Shown: one piece after another, positions 1 to 8,750 of the stretch | How the letters are laid out: the number at the start of each line of letters is the position of its first letter | Position numbering within the stretch: position 1 is the stretch's first letter | DNA from: Krasilnikoviella flava | GTDB lineage: Bacteria > Actinomycetota > Actinomycetes > Actinomycetales > Cellulomonadaceae | Reading direction: 5' to 3' | DNA: 64,000 nt | Assembly: GCF_900167525.1 (NCBI RefSeq) | Contig: NZ_FUZQ01000008.1 | Span: 299,034 to 363,033 of the forward strand | Program-made: the position numbers and the translations under genes | The notes under the pieces: generated by a model | Told to the model about the DNA's origin: nothing | Databases searched by the model: none | The model's input: only the letters and a program-made list of their open reading frames with translations

Positions 1-37
1 TCTCGCGCTGGGTCCCCTGGCGGAAGGGCTCGTGTAA
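1..37 (+). CDS. kdpA: KdpA, potassium-transporting ATPase subunit A (C-terminal end only)
   Basis: Only the last 11 codons are present, reading [11 protein letters not shown] then TAA at 35-37. KdpA proteins commonly end in a 'LALGP..E' segment, and the gene is followed five bases later by kdpB, the standard kdpABC order. KdpA is the membrane subunit that selects and passes K+. The 5' part lies outside the window. The identification rests on this short tail plus the neighbours. Confidence 0.85.
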   Translation, partial: LALGPLAEGLV

Positions 38-42
38 CCCCC

Positions 43-2196
43 ATGACCACCGTGATCGACACCCCGTCCCGCACCTCGTCGGCGTCCGCCCGGACGCCGG
101 GAGGGATCTTCACCTGGTCCCAGGTGCGCGCCGCCCTGCCGGGCGCCTTCCGCAAGCTCGACCCGCGCCAGATGTGGCACAACCCCGTGATGTTCATCGT
201 CTGGGTGGGCGCCGCGCTGGCCACCGTGCTCGCCGTCGCAGAGCCGTTCCTGGGCGGCCCCACCGAGTCGGGCGGCACCGCCGTCCCGGCCTCCTTCACC
301 GCCGTGATCGCCGTGTTCCTGTGGCTCACGGTCGTGTTCGCGAACCTCGCCGAGTCGGTCGCGGAGGGCCGCGGCAAGGCGCAGGCGGACACCCTCCGCC
401 AGACCCGGACGGCGACCGTCGCGCACCGGGTCGCGTCCTACGACGACGCCGCCGACCCGGGCGCGCAGGACGCCCGCACCGACGACGTCTCGTCCGCGGA
501 CCTGCAGCTCGGCGACGTCGTCGTGGTCGAGGCCGGCGACCCGGTGCCCGGTGACGGCGAGATCGTCTGGGGCATCGCCTCGGTCGACGAGTCGGCGATC
601 ACGGGCGAGTCCGCCCCGGTGATCCGCGAGTCCGGCGGCGACCGGTCCGCGGTGACCGGCGGCACGCGGGTGCTGTCCGACCGGATCGTCGTGCGCATCT
701 CCTCGAGGCCCGGCGAGACGTTCGTGGACCGGATGATCGCCCTCGTCGAGGGCGCCAGCCGGCAGAAGACCCCGAACGAGATCGCGCTCAACATCCTGCT
801 GGCCTCGCTGTCGATCGTGTTCGTCGTCGTCGCGCTCACCCTCAACCCCATCGCGTCCTACGCGGCGAGCCCGGTGAGCGTGGCGGTGCTGATCGCCCTC
901 CTCGTGTGCCTGATCCCCACGACGATCGGCGCGCTGCTCTCGGCCATCGGCATCGCCGGGATGGACCGGCTGGTGCAGCGCAACGTGCTGGCCATGTCCG
1001 GCCGCGCCGTCGAGGCCGCGGGCGACGTCACGACCCTGCTCCTCGACAAGACGGGCACCATCACCTACGGCAACCGGCAGGCGAGCGAGTTCGTGCCGAT
1101 CACCGGCGTCGACGCCCGCGACCTCGTGCGGGCGGCGGCCCTGTCGTCGCTGGCGGACCCGACGCCGGAGGGCGCGTCGATCGTCGCCCTCGCCCACAAG
1201 GCGGGCGTCGACGTGGGGACCCGCGCCCCCGGCGAGATCGTGCCCTTCACGGCGCAGACCCGGATGTCCGGCCTGGACGAGCCCGACGGGACCCAGATCC
1301 GCAAGGGCGCCGGGTCGGCCGTCATGGCCTGGCTGGAGGAGGGCGGCGCCCGCGCGGTGGGCACCGCGGCCGCGGAGGTCGCCGCCGCGGTCGAACGGAT
1401 CGCGCAGTCGGGCGGCACCCCGCTCGTCGTCGCCGTCCGGACCCCGGGCGAGCCGGGTCGCGTGCTCGGGCTCGTGCACCTCAAGGACGTCGTCAAGGAG
1501 GGCATCGCCGACCGCTTCGCCGAGCTGCGGGCCATGGGCATCCGCACGGTGATGATCACCGGCGACAACCCGCTGACGGCGAAGGCCATCGCCGCCGAGG
1601 CCGGCGTGGACGACTTCCTCGCCGAGGCGACCCCCGAGGACAAGCTGGAGCTCATCCGGCGCGAGCAGGAGGGCGGCAACCTCGTCGCGATGACGGGGGA
1701 CGGCACCAACGACGCCCCCGCGCTGGCGCAGGCGGACGTGGGCGTCGCGATGAACTCGGGCACGTCGGCCGCGAAGGAGGCCGGCAACATGGTCGACCTC
1801 GACTCCGACCCGACCAAGCTCATCGACGTGGTCCGCATCGGCAAGCAGCTGCTGATCACCCGCGGCGCGCTCACGACCTTCTCGATCGCGAACGACATCG
1901 CCAAGTACTTCGCGATCATCCCCGCGATGTTCATGGGCGTGTTCCCGGGGCTCGAGGCCCTCAACATCATGGGCCTGAGCTCGCCGTCCTCGGCGGTGGT
2001 CTCGGCGATCGTCTTCAACGCGCTCGTCATCGTCGTGCTCATCCCGCTCGCCCTGCGCGGCGTGCGGTACCGGCCCCTCGACGCGTCCAAGATCCTCGGG
2101 CGCAACCTGCTCGTCTACGGGCTCGGCGGCATCGTCGCGCCGTTCGTCGGCATCTGGCTCATCGACCTGGTCGTGCGCCTCATCCCCGGGTACTGA
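43..2196 (+). CDS. kdpB: KdpB, P-type ATPase subunit of the K+ pump
   Basis: This is the catalytic P-type ATPase subunit of the KdpFABC high-affinity potassium pump in the cytoplasmic membrane. The 717-residue protein shows the TGES actuator motif, the DKTGT phosphorylation site (Asp about residue 335), TGDNPLTAK, and the [10 protein letters not shown] hinge motif, with hydrophobic segments before and after the cytoplasmic domains. Its length is close to other KdpB proteins, slightly longer at the N terminus. The ATG at 43 follows the kdpA stop by five bases and suits an operon start. It is followed by kdpC after 49 bases. Expression is normally induced by low K+ through KdpDE, encoded just downstream. 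Confidence 0.97.
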   Translation: MTTVIDTPSRTSSASARTPGGIFTWSQVRAALPGAFRKLDPRQMWHNPVMFIVWVGAALATVLAVAEPFLGGPTESGGTAVPASFTAVIAVFLWLTVVFANLAESVAEGRGKAQADTLRQTRTATVAHRVASYDDAADPGAQDARTDDVSSADLQLGDVVVVEAGDPVPGDGEIVWGIASVDESAITGESAPVIRESGGDRSAVTGGTRVLSDRIVVRISSRPGETFVDRMIALVEGASRQKTPNEIALNILLASLSIVFVVVALTLNPIASYAASPVSVAVLIALLVCLIPTTIGALLSAIGIAGMDRLVQRNVLAMSGRAVEAAGDVTTLLLDKTGTITYGNRQASEFVPITGVDARDLVRAAALSSLADPTPEGASIVALAHKAGVDVGTRAPGEIVPFTAQTRMSGLDEPDGTQIRKGAGSAVMAWLEEGGARAVGTAAAEVAAAVERIAQSGGTPLVVAVRTPGEPGRVLGLVHLKDVVKEGIADRFAELRAMGIRTVMITGDNPLTAKAIAAEAGVDDFLAEATPEDKLELIRREQEGGNLVAMTGDGTNDAPALAQADVGVAMNSGTSAAKEAGNMVDLDSDPTKLIDVVRIGKQLLITRGALTTFSIANDIAKYFAIIPAMFMGVFPGLEALNIMGLSSPSSAVVSAIVFNALVIVVLIPLALRGVRYRPLDASKILGRNLLVYGLGGIVAPFVGIWLIDLVVRLIPGY

Positions 2197-2245
2197 CCGG
2201 GGCCCCACCAGGAACGACCGACCGGACAACAAGGAGACACCGCAC

Positions 2246-2860
2246 ATGAACGCCACGACACGCAGCACGGGACGGACCCTCTGGGTCGCCGTGCGGGCGA
2301 TGGTCGCACTCACCCTCGTCCTGGGCGTGGGCTACACGCTGCTGGTCACGGGCATCGGGCAGCTCGTCCTGCCGGCGCAGGCCGACGGCTCGCTCGTGCG
2401 GGACGGCGGGGGCCAGGTGGTCGGGTCGGCGCTGCTCGGCCAGGGCTTCACCGACGCCGACGGCGCCGCCCTGCCGCAGTACTTCCAGCCCCGCCCGTCC
2501 GCCGCCGGGGACGGGTGGGACGGCGCGGCGTCGTCCGGGTCGAACCTGGGCCCGGAGAACCCCGACCTCGTCGCCTCGATCGCGGAGCGGAAGGCCGCGA
2601 TCGCCGAGCGGGAGGGGGTCGCGCCCGGGGACGTCCCCGCCGACGCCGTCACCGCGTCGGGCTCCGGGCTCGACCCCCACGTGAGCCCGGCGTACGCCGA
2701 GCTGCAGGTCGCCCGCGTCGCGGCGGCCCGCCACCTGCCCGTGGACGAGGTCGAGGCCCAGGTCGCGAGGCACACTGAGGGTCGGACCCTGGGGTACCTC
2801 GGCGAGCCGGTCGTCAACGTGCTGGAGCTCAACGTCGCCCTGGACGAGCTCGGGAGGTGA
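2246..2860 (+). CDS. kdpC: KdpC, K+ pump subunit C
   Basis: KdpC is the single-span subunit that stabilises the KdpB-KdpA complex and aids ATP binding. The 204-residue protein has one N-terminal membrane segment (about residues 12-35: VRAMVALTLVLGVGYTLLV), then the family blocks GSALLGQGF, YFQPRPS, GSNLGPENPDL and SGLDPHVSPAYA. An AAGGAG ribosome site precedes the ATG. The stop codon overlaps the possible GTG start of kdpD (GTGA), so translation of the sensor kinase is probably coupled to the pump. Confidence 0.96.
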   Translation: MNATTRSTGRTLWVAVRAMVALTLVLGVGYTLLVTGIGQLVLPAQADGSLVRDGGGQVVGSALLGQGFTDADGAALPQYFQPRPSAAGDGWDGAASSGSNLGPENPDLVASIAERKAAIAEREGVAPGDVPADAVTASGSGLDPHVSPAYAELQVARVAAARHLPVDEVEAQVARHTEGRTLGYLGEPVVNVLELNVALDELGR

Positions 2861-2862
2861 GC

Positions 2863-5385
2863 ATGGGTCGTGGTCGGCTGCGTGTCCTCCTCGGGGCGGC
2901 GCCCGGCGTGGGCAAGACCTACGCGATGCTCGAGGAGGGCAAGCACCTGCGCGACGCCGGCAAGGACGTCGTGGTCGCGGTCGTGGAGACGCACGGCCGC
3001 GCCGCGACCGCCGCCATGGCGCGCGGGCTGGAGGTGGTGCCACGGGTCGCGGTGACGCACCGGGGCGTGGAGCTCGACGACCTCGACCTCGACGCGGTGC
3101 TGGCCCGCCGGCCGGACGTCGCGCTCGTCGACGAGCTGGCGCACACCAACGCCCCGGGCCTGGCGCACCACAAGCGCTGGGAGGACGTCGACCGGCTCCT
3201 CGACGCCGGGATCGACGTCCTGTCGACCGTGAACATCCAGCACATCGAGTCGCTCAACGACGTGGTCGAGAAGATCACGGGCGTCACTCAGCGGGAGACC
3301 ATCCCCGACGCGGTGCTGCGCGCCGCCGACCAGATCGAGGTCGTGGACCTCGCACCGCAGGCGCTGCGCGACCGGCTCTCCTCCGGCGTCGTCTACCCGG
3401 CCGAGCGGGTGGACGCGGCCCTGTCGAACTACTTCCGCCTCGGCAACCTCACGGCGCTGCGCGAGCTGGCCCTGCTGTGGCTGGCCGACGAGGTGGACGC
3501 CGCCCTGCAGCACTACCGCACCGAGCACGGGATCGACTCGACGTGGGAGGCCCGCGAGCGGGTCGTCGTCACGCTCACCGGTGGCCCCGAGGGCGAGACG
3601 CTGCTCCGGCGCGGGGCGCGGATCGCGGCGCGGTCCGCCGGCGGCGACCTTCTCGCCGTGCACGTCACGAGCCAGGACGGCCTGCGCGGCGCCACCCCGG
3701 GCGCCCTGGCGCAGCAACGGCTGCTCGTCGAGCAGCTCGGCGGCACCTACCACCAGGTGGTGGGCGACGACATCCCGACGGCGCTGGTGGAGTTCGCCAA
3801 GGGGGTCAACGCGACCCAGCTGGTCATCGGCGTCTCGCGGCGCAGCCGCCTGTCGGCCGCGCTGAGCGGCCCGGGGATCGGCGCGACCGTGACCCGCGAG
3901 GCCGGCAACATCGACGTCCACATCGTCAACCACGCCGCCGCGGGGGGCCGCTCCCGCCTGCCGCGCCTCGGCGGCGCCCTGACGATGAAGCGCCGCGTCA
4001 TCGGGTTCGTCCTCGCGCTGGTCGGCGGCCCGCTGCTGACGTGGGTGCTCGTGACGTTCCGCACCGAGGAGTCGATCATCTCCGACGTCCTCGCCTACCA
4101 GCTGCTGGTGGTCGTGGTGGCGCTGGTGGGCGGCGCGTGGCCCGCCGTCTACGCCGCGGTGCTCTCCGGGGTCACCCTCGACTACTTCTTCATCGCGCCC
4201 TACCACACCATCACCGTGGGCGAGCCGCTCCACATCGTGGCCCTCGTCCTCTACGTGGTGATCGCGATCCTCGTGAGCGTCGTGGTCGACCAGGCGGCCC
4301 GGACCACCCGCGCCGCGCGGCGGGCGGCGGCGGAGTCCGAGGTCCTCGCCACGGTCGCGGGCAGCGTGCTGCGCGGCCAGGACGCGGTGCAGGCGCTGGT
4401 GCACCGGGCGCGCGAGGCGTTCGGCCTCGCCGGGGCGCGCCTCGTCTCCGACGGGGCGGTGCTGGCCTCCGACGGCGAGGTGCCCGAGGGCGCGGCCCGC
4501 ACGACGATCGACGTCGACGGCCGCGCCGCGCTGGAGCTCTACGGCGCCGACCTCGAGGCCTCCGAGCGCCGCCTCCTGCGCGTCATCGCGGCTCAGCTCC
4601 AGGCGGCGCTGGAGCACAACGACCTCGCGGAGGTCGCCAGCGAGGTCGACCAGCTCGCGGAGTCGGACCGGGTGCGCAGCGCCCTCCTGTCGGCGCTCAG
4701 CCACGACCTGCGCCGCCCGCTGTCCGCGGCCGCGGCCTCCGTGAGCGGCCTGCGGACCGACCCCGGCACCCTGTCCGCGGCCGACCGCGCCGAGCTCCTG
4801 GAGACGGCGGACGAGAGCCTCACGTCCCTGTCCACCCTCATCACCGACCTGCTGGACGTGAGCCGCCTTGAGGCCGGGGTGCTCGGGGTGTCCCGGTCCC
4901 CGGTCGACGCGGCCGACGTCATCCTGCCCGCGCTCGACGAGCTGCACCTCGGCCCCGGGCAGGTGGAGCTCGACCTCGACCTCACCGTCCCGCTCGTGCT
5001 GGCCGACCCGGTGCTGCTGCAGCGGGTCGTCGTGAACCTGCTCGCCAACGCGACCCGGCACTCGCCCGCGGGGCGCCGGGTCCGCCTCACCACCAGCACG
5101 TTCGCCGGCACGGTCGAGATCCGTGTGGTCGACCACGGTCCCGGCATCCCCACCGACCGGCGCGAGGACGTGTTCGTCCCGTTCCAGCGCCTCGGCGACA
5201 CCGACAACACGACCGGGCTCGGGCTCGGGCTGGCGCTGTCGAAGGGGTTCGTCGAGGGGATGGGTGGGACGCTCGTCCCCGAGGACACCCCGGGCGGCGG
5301 CCTCACCATGGTCGTCGCGCTGCCCGCCGCCGCGCCGTCGACCGCACCCGACCAGCCCGACCGACCGGAGACCACCGCGCCATGA
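2863..5385 (+). CDS. kdpD: KdpD, K+-responsive sensor histidine kinase
   Basis: This membrane histidine kinase activates KdpE when K+ is limiting or turgor drops. Domains in order: N-terminal KdpD domain with Walker A GAAPGVGKTYAML, a Usp-like region near residues 220-370, a group of membrane segments near 375-480, a GAF-like region, a dimerisation/phosphoacceptor helix with SHDLRRPL (His about 614), and a HATPase domain with NLLANATRHS and GLGLGLALSKG. Length (840 residues) is near the usual value. I chose ATG 2863 because GGGAGG at 2852-2857 is five bases upstream; the in-frame GTG at 2857 overlaps that site and would add only two residues. The stop overlaps kdpE (ATGA). Confidence 0.96.
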   Translation: MGRGRLRVLLGAAPGVGKTYAMLEEGKHLRDAGKDVVVAVVETHGRAATAAMARGLEVVPRVAVTHRGVELDDLDLDAVLARRPDVALVDELAHTNAPGLAHHKRWEDVDRLLDAGIDVLSTVNIQHIESLNDVVEKITGVTQRETIPDAVLRAADQIEVVDLAPQALRDRLSSGVVYPAERVDAALSNYFRLGNLTALRELALLWLADEVDAALQHYRTEHGIDSTWEARERVVVTLTGGPEGETLLRRGARIAARSAGGDLLAVHVTSQDGLRGATPGALAQQRLLVEQLGGTYHQVVGDDIPTALVEFAKGVNATQLVIGVSRRSRLSAALSGPGIGATVTREAGNIDVHIVNHAAAGGRSRLPRLGGALTMKRRVIGFVLALVGGPLLTWVLVTFRTEESIISDVLAYQLLVVVVALVGGAWPAVYAAVLSGVTLDYFFIAPYHTITVGEPLHIVALVLYVVIAILVSVVVDQAARTTRAARRAAAESEVLATVAGSVLRGQDAVQALVHRAREAFGLAGARLVSDGAVLASDGEVPEGAARTTIDVDGRAALELYGADLEASERRLLRVIAAQLQAALEHNDLAEVASEVDQLAESDRVRSALLSALSHDLRRPLSAAAASVSGLRTDPGTLSAADRAELLETADESLTSLSTLITDLLDVSRLEAGVLGVSRSPVDAADVILPALDELHLGPGQVELDLDLTVPLVLADPVLLQRVVVNLLANATRHSPAGRRVRLTTSTFAGTVEIRVVDHGPGIPTDRREDVFVPFQRLGDTDNTTGLGLGLALSKGFVEGMGGTLVPEDTPGGGLTMVVALPAAAPSTAPDQPDRPETTAP

Positions 5386-6110
5386 AGATCCTCATCGCCG
5401 ACGACGACCCCCAGATCCTGCGCGCCCTGCGGATCACCTTGACGGCGCAGGGGTACGAGATCGTCACCGCCACCACCGGGACGCAGGCGATCACGCGGGC
5501 CGTCGACCACCGGCCCGACGTCTTCATGATCGACCTGGGCATGCCCGAGCTGGAGGGCATCGACGTCATCCACGCCATCCGCGGCTGGTCGGAGGCCCCG
5601 ATCCTCGTCGTGTCGGGGCGCAGCGGCGCGGCGGACAAGGTCGAGGCCCTGGACGCCGGCGCCGACGACTACGTCACGAAGCCCTTCTCCATCGAGGAGC
5701 TGCTGGCCCGGATCCGCGCCCTCACCCGCCGCGTGGCGCACGAGGACTCCGACCCCGTGGTGCAGCTCGGCGACGTCACGGTCGACCTCTCCGCCCACAG
5801 CGTCACCCGCACGCGGGGCGGGGAGACCGAGCACGTCCGCCTCACGCCGACGGAGTGGCAGATGCTCGAGCGGCTGGTCCGCAACCCCGGCAAGCTCGTG
5901 ACCCGCCAGACGCTCCTCACCGAGATCTGGGGCTCCGAGCACGTCAGCGACACCGGGTACCTGCGCCTGTACGTCGCGCAGCTGCGCCGGAAGCTGGAGC
6001 CCGACCCCGCCGTGCCGCGCTACCTCATCACCGAGGCGGGGATGGGCTACCGGTTCGACCCCGACGGCGGGCCGGTGGAGCCCGCACGCGAGACCGCGCA
6101 CGAGGCGTAG
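5382..6110 (+). CDS. kdpE: KdpE, OmpR-type response regulator
   Basis: This response regulator is paired with KdpD and expected to switch on the kdp pump genes. The 242-residue protein has a receiver domain with acidic pair DDDP near residue 8, phosphoacceptor Asp in VFMIDLGMPE, the Lys of GADDYVTKPFS, and a C-terminal winged-helix DNA-binding domain with LTPTEWQMLERLVRNPGKLVT and YLRLYVAQLRRKLEPDP. The ATG overlaps the kdpD stop by four bases, so the two are translationally coupled. It ends the operon and faces dapA. Confidence 0.97.
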   Translation: MKILIADDDPQILRALRITLTAQGYEIVTATTGTQAITRAVDHRPDVFMIDLGMPELEGIDVIHAIRGWSEAPILVVSGRSGAADKVEALDAGADDYVTKPFSIEELLARIRALTRRVAHEDSDPVVQLGDVTVDLSAHSVTRTRGGETEHVRLTPTEWQMLERLVRNPGKLVTRQTLLTEIWGSEHVSDTGYLRLYVAQLRRKLEPDPAVPRYLITEAGMGYRFDPDGGPVEPARETAHEA

Positions 6111-6130
6111 CGCCGGCACCTCCCCGGCGC
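6110..6130. terminator. Candidate bidirectional terminator between kdpE and dapA
   Basis: A 7-bp G+C stem (GCGCCGG / CCGGCGC) with a 7-base loop lies exactly between the two convergent genes. There is no clear T-run on either side, which is usual for high-G+C actinobacterial terminators. The call is by position and dyad only. Confidence 0.45.
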
Positions 6131-6133
6131 CGG

Positions 6134-7138
6134 TCACGTGGGGCGGTGCGCCTGCAGCGCGCCCCCGGCCAGCGCGCCGGGGACCAGCGCCACCCGGGCG
6201 AGCGCCGGGTCGACCGCCGGCGGGACGGCGGCGAGGTCGGCGACGATCGCCGCCGCCTCCTCCGGCTCGGGCCCCACGAGGGGCAGGCGCACCCGTGGCC
6301 CGTCGATCCGGCCCAGCGCGTGCAGCACGGCCTTCGTCGCGACGGCCTGCGGGACGTGGGCGCTCAGCGCGCGGGCCAGCGGCCGCAGGTCGCGGTGGGC
6401 CGCCACGGCGTCCGCCAGGTCACCCGCCGCCGCGGCGTCGAGCAGCCGGCGGTAGGACGACGCCGCCACGTTCGCGGCGACGCCCACCAGCCCGACGGCG
6501 CCCGCGGCGAGGGCGGGCAGCGCCGTCGGGTCGTCACCGGCGTAGCAGGCGAGGCCGGTGTCGCCGGCGACCCGCCCGAGGCGGTCGAGGTCCCCGCCCG
6601 CCTCCTTGATCGCGACGACGTTGGGGTGCTGCGCGGCGCGCGCCAGCGTCGCCTCGGCCAGCGTCGAGCCGGTGCGCCGCGGCACGTCGTACAGCAGCAC
6701 GGGCAGGTCGGTGGCGTCCGCCACGGTCCACAGGTGCGCCAGCAGCCCCGCCTGCGTGGGGCAGCAGTAGTAGGGCGTGACGACCATGAGCGCGTCCGCC
6801 CCCGCCTCCTCGGCGGCCTGCGACAGCACCACGGAGTGCGCGGTGTCCGCGCTGCCGGAGGCCGCGACGACGGCCGCGCGGCCGCCCACGACGTCGACCG
6901 CGCAGGCGACGAGGTCGATGCGTTCGTCGTCCGTGAGCGTCGTCCCCTCCCCCGTCGTGCCGCCGACCACGACGCCGTCGGCGCCGTCGCGCGCGAGCCC
7001 GTCGAGGTGCCGTTCGAAGCCCGCGACGTCGACCGTGCCGTCCGTGCGGAACGGGGTGACGGCGGCGACGAGCAGGCGGCCCAGCGGGGCCGGAGCGAGG
7101 ACCGGCAGGAGGTCCCGCGCGGGTGTCTCAGGAGGCAT
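6134..7138 (-). CDS. dapA: DapA-family aldolase (4-hydroxy-tetrahydrodipicolinate synthase or related)
   Basis: DHDPS joins pyruvate and aspartate semialdehyde at the entry to diaminopimelate/lysine synthesis; the wider family includes other pyruvate aldolases. In 334 residues I see GGTTGEGTTL (about 59-68), the active-site Tyr pair in TPYYCCPTQ (about 121-129), VLLYDVPRRTGS (about 148-159), the Schiff-base Lys in VVAIKEAGGD (Lys about 178) and the AGDD block. Start ATG at 7138 is preceded by no strong ribosome site and gives an N terminus about 20 residues longer than usual plus a C-terminal extension. It is divergent from an operon encoding LysA-like and Lrp-like proteins, suggesting a lysine/DAP-linked role. 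This may be a second DapA paralogue rather than the housekeeping one. Confidence 0.85.
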   Translation of the reverse strand: MPPETPARDLLPVLAPAPLGRLLVAAVTPFRTDGTVDVAGFERHLDGLARDGADGVVVGGTTGEGTTLTDDERIDLVACAVDVVGGRAAVVAASGSADTAHSVVLSQAAEEAGADALMVVTPYYCCPTQAGLLAHLWTVADATDLPVLLYDVPRRTGSTLAEATLARAAQHPNVVAIKEAGGDLDRLGRVAGDTGLACYAGDDPTALPALAAGAVGLVGVAANVAASSYRRLLDAAAAGDLADAVAAHRDLRPLARALSAHVPQAVATKAVLHALGRIDGPRVRLPLVGPEPEEAAAIVADLAAVPPAVDPALARVALVPGALAGGALQAHRPT

Positions 7139-7261
7139 GTCAGCACCGTAGGTTCCGCGCGGCGCGCCGGCCGCGTGCCCGGCGTGAGGATCCCGGCCGT
7201 CCCCGCATGCGTTCCGTGAGGGCCGGTCCCCGCCGCCCGGCGCGGCAGTAGACCGGAGGGC

Positions 7262-7774
7262 ATGACCCTCACGACGCTGCTCCCCACGCTCCGCCGGAGC
7301 CTGCCCGACCCGCTGGCCCGGCACCTGTGGCCCACGTGCACCGCGGCCACGACCACCGACGTGCTCGTCGGCGGGGTGTCCCTGCACCAGCTCGCACGGC
7401 TGTGCGGCACCCCGTGCGTCCACAGCGCCGCCGCCTGGACGGTGCGCACCCGTCGCACGGTGACGCCCGGGCTCGCGGCGGTCGTCGTGACGACGGTGAC
7501 GGCGGTGGCGCGGTGCGCGGACGGCGGGTTGCGGGTCACCCTGGACGCCCGGCCCGCGGCCGCGGTGCGGCCGGTCTGGTCGGAGCTGCGGCTCCTCGGG
7601 CGGGCGTCGACGGCGGCCGTCGTCCCCGTCTGGTGCGGCGACGACGCCGACGAGCCGGTCGTGCTGCCCGGTGATCTCCGCGCCGGCGACCTGCTCGCCG
7701 TCCCGTGCGCCGCCCCCACCGCGCGGCGCGACGTCCTCGGCCCTGGGGCCTGCACCCTGCGAGGCACGCGATGA
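7262..7774 (+). CDS. Short LysA-like protein lacking the PLP barrel (copy 1)
   Basis: Unusual 170-residue protein. Residues about 23-60 (WPTCTAATTTDVLVGGVSLH, then QLARLCGTP) resemble the extreme N terminus of diaminopimelate decarboxylase (LysA), and residues about 68-150 (RPVWSELRLLGRAST, then LPGDLRAGDLLAVPC) resemble its C-terminal beta domain. The roughly 250-residue PLP-binding barrel between them, with its Lys and HIGSQ motifs, is absent, so decarboxylase activity is not expected. GGAGGG sits just before the ATG. It overlaps the next gene by ATGA, and that gene encodes a second protein of the same design. Divergent from dapA. The LysA relation is my own motif reading; the function is unknown (possibly a ligand-binding or regulatory partner). 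Confidence 0.7.
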   Translation: MTLTTLLPTLRRSLPDPLARHLWPTCTAATTTDVLVGGVSLHQLARLCGTPCVHSAAAWTVRTRRTVTPGLAAVVVTTVTAVARCADGGLRVTLDARPAAAVRPVWSELRLLGRASTAAVVPVWCGDDADEPVVLPGDLRAGDLLAVPCAAPTARRDVLGPGACTLRGTR

Positions 7775-8265
7775 GCCTGCTGCACACCGCGCTGTCCGCA
7801 CGTCGGGCCGCGCGCCGTGCCGAGCTCGAGGCCTGGCCGGAGGGCGCGGAGCTCACCCCGGACGACGTCCTCGTCGACCGCACGAGCCTGGCGCGCCTCG
7901 CCGAGCACTACGCGACCCCGCGCGTCTACGTCCCGGTCGGGGCGGACGTGACCCGCGTCGACCGCTTCTGGGGCGACGCGCCCGTGCGGTGCGTCGTCCT
8001 CGCGCGCGTGGAGGACTCCGTCCCGCGCCTCGCGGAGGAGGCGCGGCAGGCCTGGCTCGACGCCGACCTCGACCGGTGCACGGCCCTCGTCGAGCGGGCG
8101 CGGCTCGTGGGTCGCGCGTCGCAGGAGCCGCCGCGCCGGTTCACCGTGCACCCCGCGCCCGGCCGTGGCGGGCCCGCCGCCTGGTTGCCGCGCGACCTGC
8201 GCCGGGGCGACGTCCTCGCGATCCCGTGCACGGGGCTCGTCCAGCCGTCGGACGTGCAGCGGTGA
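7771..8265 (+). CDS. Short LysA-like protein lacking the PLP barrel (copy 2)
   Basis: A 164-residue partner of the preceding gene. It shares the N-terminal block (AWPEGAELTPDDVLVDRTSL, then ARLAEHYATP, about 21-50) and the C-terminal block (RLVGRAS, then WLPRDLRRGDVLAIPCTG, about 111-155) with both copy 1 and LysA termini, again without a barrel, PLP lysine or catalytic Cys. The middle (about 75-110) is a charged, probably helical linker unlike LysA. Its ATG overlaps the stop of copy 1 (ATGA), and its own stop overlaps the GTG of the Lrp gene (GTGA), so all three are likely translated together. No enzymatic function can be assigned. Confidence 0.68.
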   Translation: MSLLHTALSARRAARRAELEAWPEGAELTPDDVLVDRTSLARLAEHYATPRVYVPVGADVTRVDRFWGDAPVRCVVLARVEDSVPRLAEEARQAWLDADLDRCTALVERARLVGRASQEPPRRFTVHPAPGRGGPAAWLPRDLRRGDVLAIPCTGLVQPSDVQR

Positions 8266-8735
8266 CGCGCGCGGCCGTGGGCGTGGACCCCGCCGACCGG
8301 CGGATCCTGGCCGAGATCCAGGCGGACGGGCGCCTGACGGTGTACGAGCTGTCCACGCGCACCGAGCTCACGGTCTCGACGTGCCACCGACGACTGCGTG
8401 CGCTGGAGCGGTCCGGGGCGATCCGCGGCTACCGTGCCCGGCTCGATCCCCGCGCCCTGGGCCTGGAGGTCGAGGCGGTCGTCTTCGTGACGATGGCCGC
8501 CACCGACCCCGGCGCCGTCGGGAGGTTCGAGGCCGCGGTGGACCGGGTCGGCGAGGTCCGGGCCGCCCAGCGGCTGCTGGGCGACCCGGACTACCTGCTG
8601 CGGGTGGTCGCGGCCGACCTCGAAGCCTTCCACCGGCTCCACGACGGGTGCCTGCGAGCGCTGCCCGGGGTGGCCCGCCTGAGCTCCGCGCTCGTGCTGG
8701 CCACCCCGGTCGACGACCGCGGCCTGGTGGTCTGA
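8262..8735 (+). CDS. Lrp/AsnC-family transcriptional regulator
   Basis: A 157-residue protein with an N-terminal helix-turn-helix (about 8-60: VDPADRRILAEIQADGRLTV, with LTVSTCHRRLRALERSGAI as recognition helix) and a C-terminal RAM/AsnC ligand domain (EVEAVVFVTMAATDPGAV through LLGDPDYLLRVVAADLEAFH). Such proteins sense amino acids and often control adjacent transport or biosynthesis genes. The GTG start overlaps the preceding stop (GTGA), giving the expected family length. It is the last gene of the LysA-like operon, is divergent from dapA and convergent with a symporter. A lysine/DAP-type ligand is plausible but inferred. Confidence 0.9.
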   Translation: MTRAAVGVDPADRRILAEIQADGRLTVYELSTRTELTVSTCHRRLRALERSGAIRGYRARLDPRALGLEVEAVVFVTMAATDPGAVGRFEAAVDRVGEVRAAQRLLGDPDYLLRVVAADLEAFHRLHDGCLRALPGVARLSSALVLATPVDDRGLVV

Positions 8736-8750
8736 CGCCGGCGCCGTCAG
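8732..8750. terminator. Candidate terminator between lrp-like gene and symporter
   Basis: Perfect 6-bp dyad CTGACG/CGTCAG around CCGGCGC. The stop codons of both convergent genes form part of the arms. No T-run is present. Confidence 0.35.

Noticed and set aside
2332..5136. 934-codon open frame on the minus strand across kdpC-kdpD
   Set aside because: It is antisense to two certain genes, is rich in Arg/Gly/His/Val with no domain, and is typical of spurious frames in high-G+C DNA.
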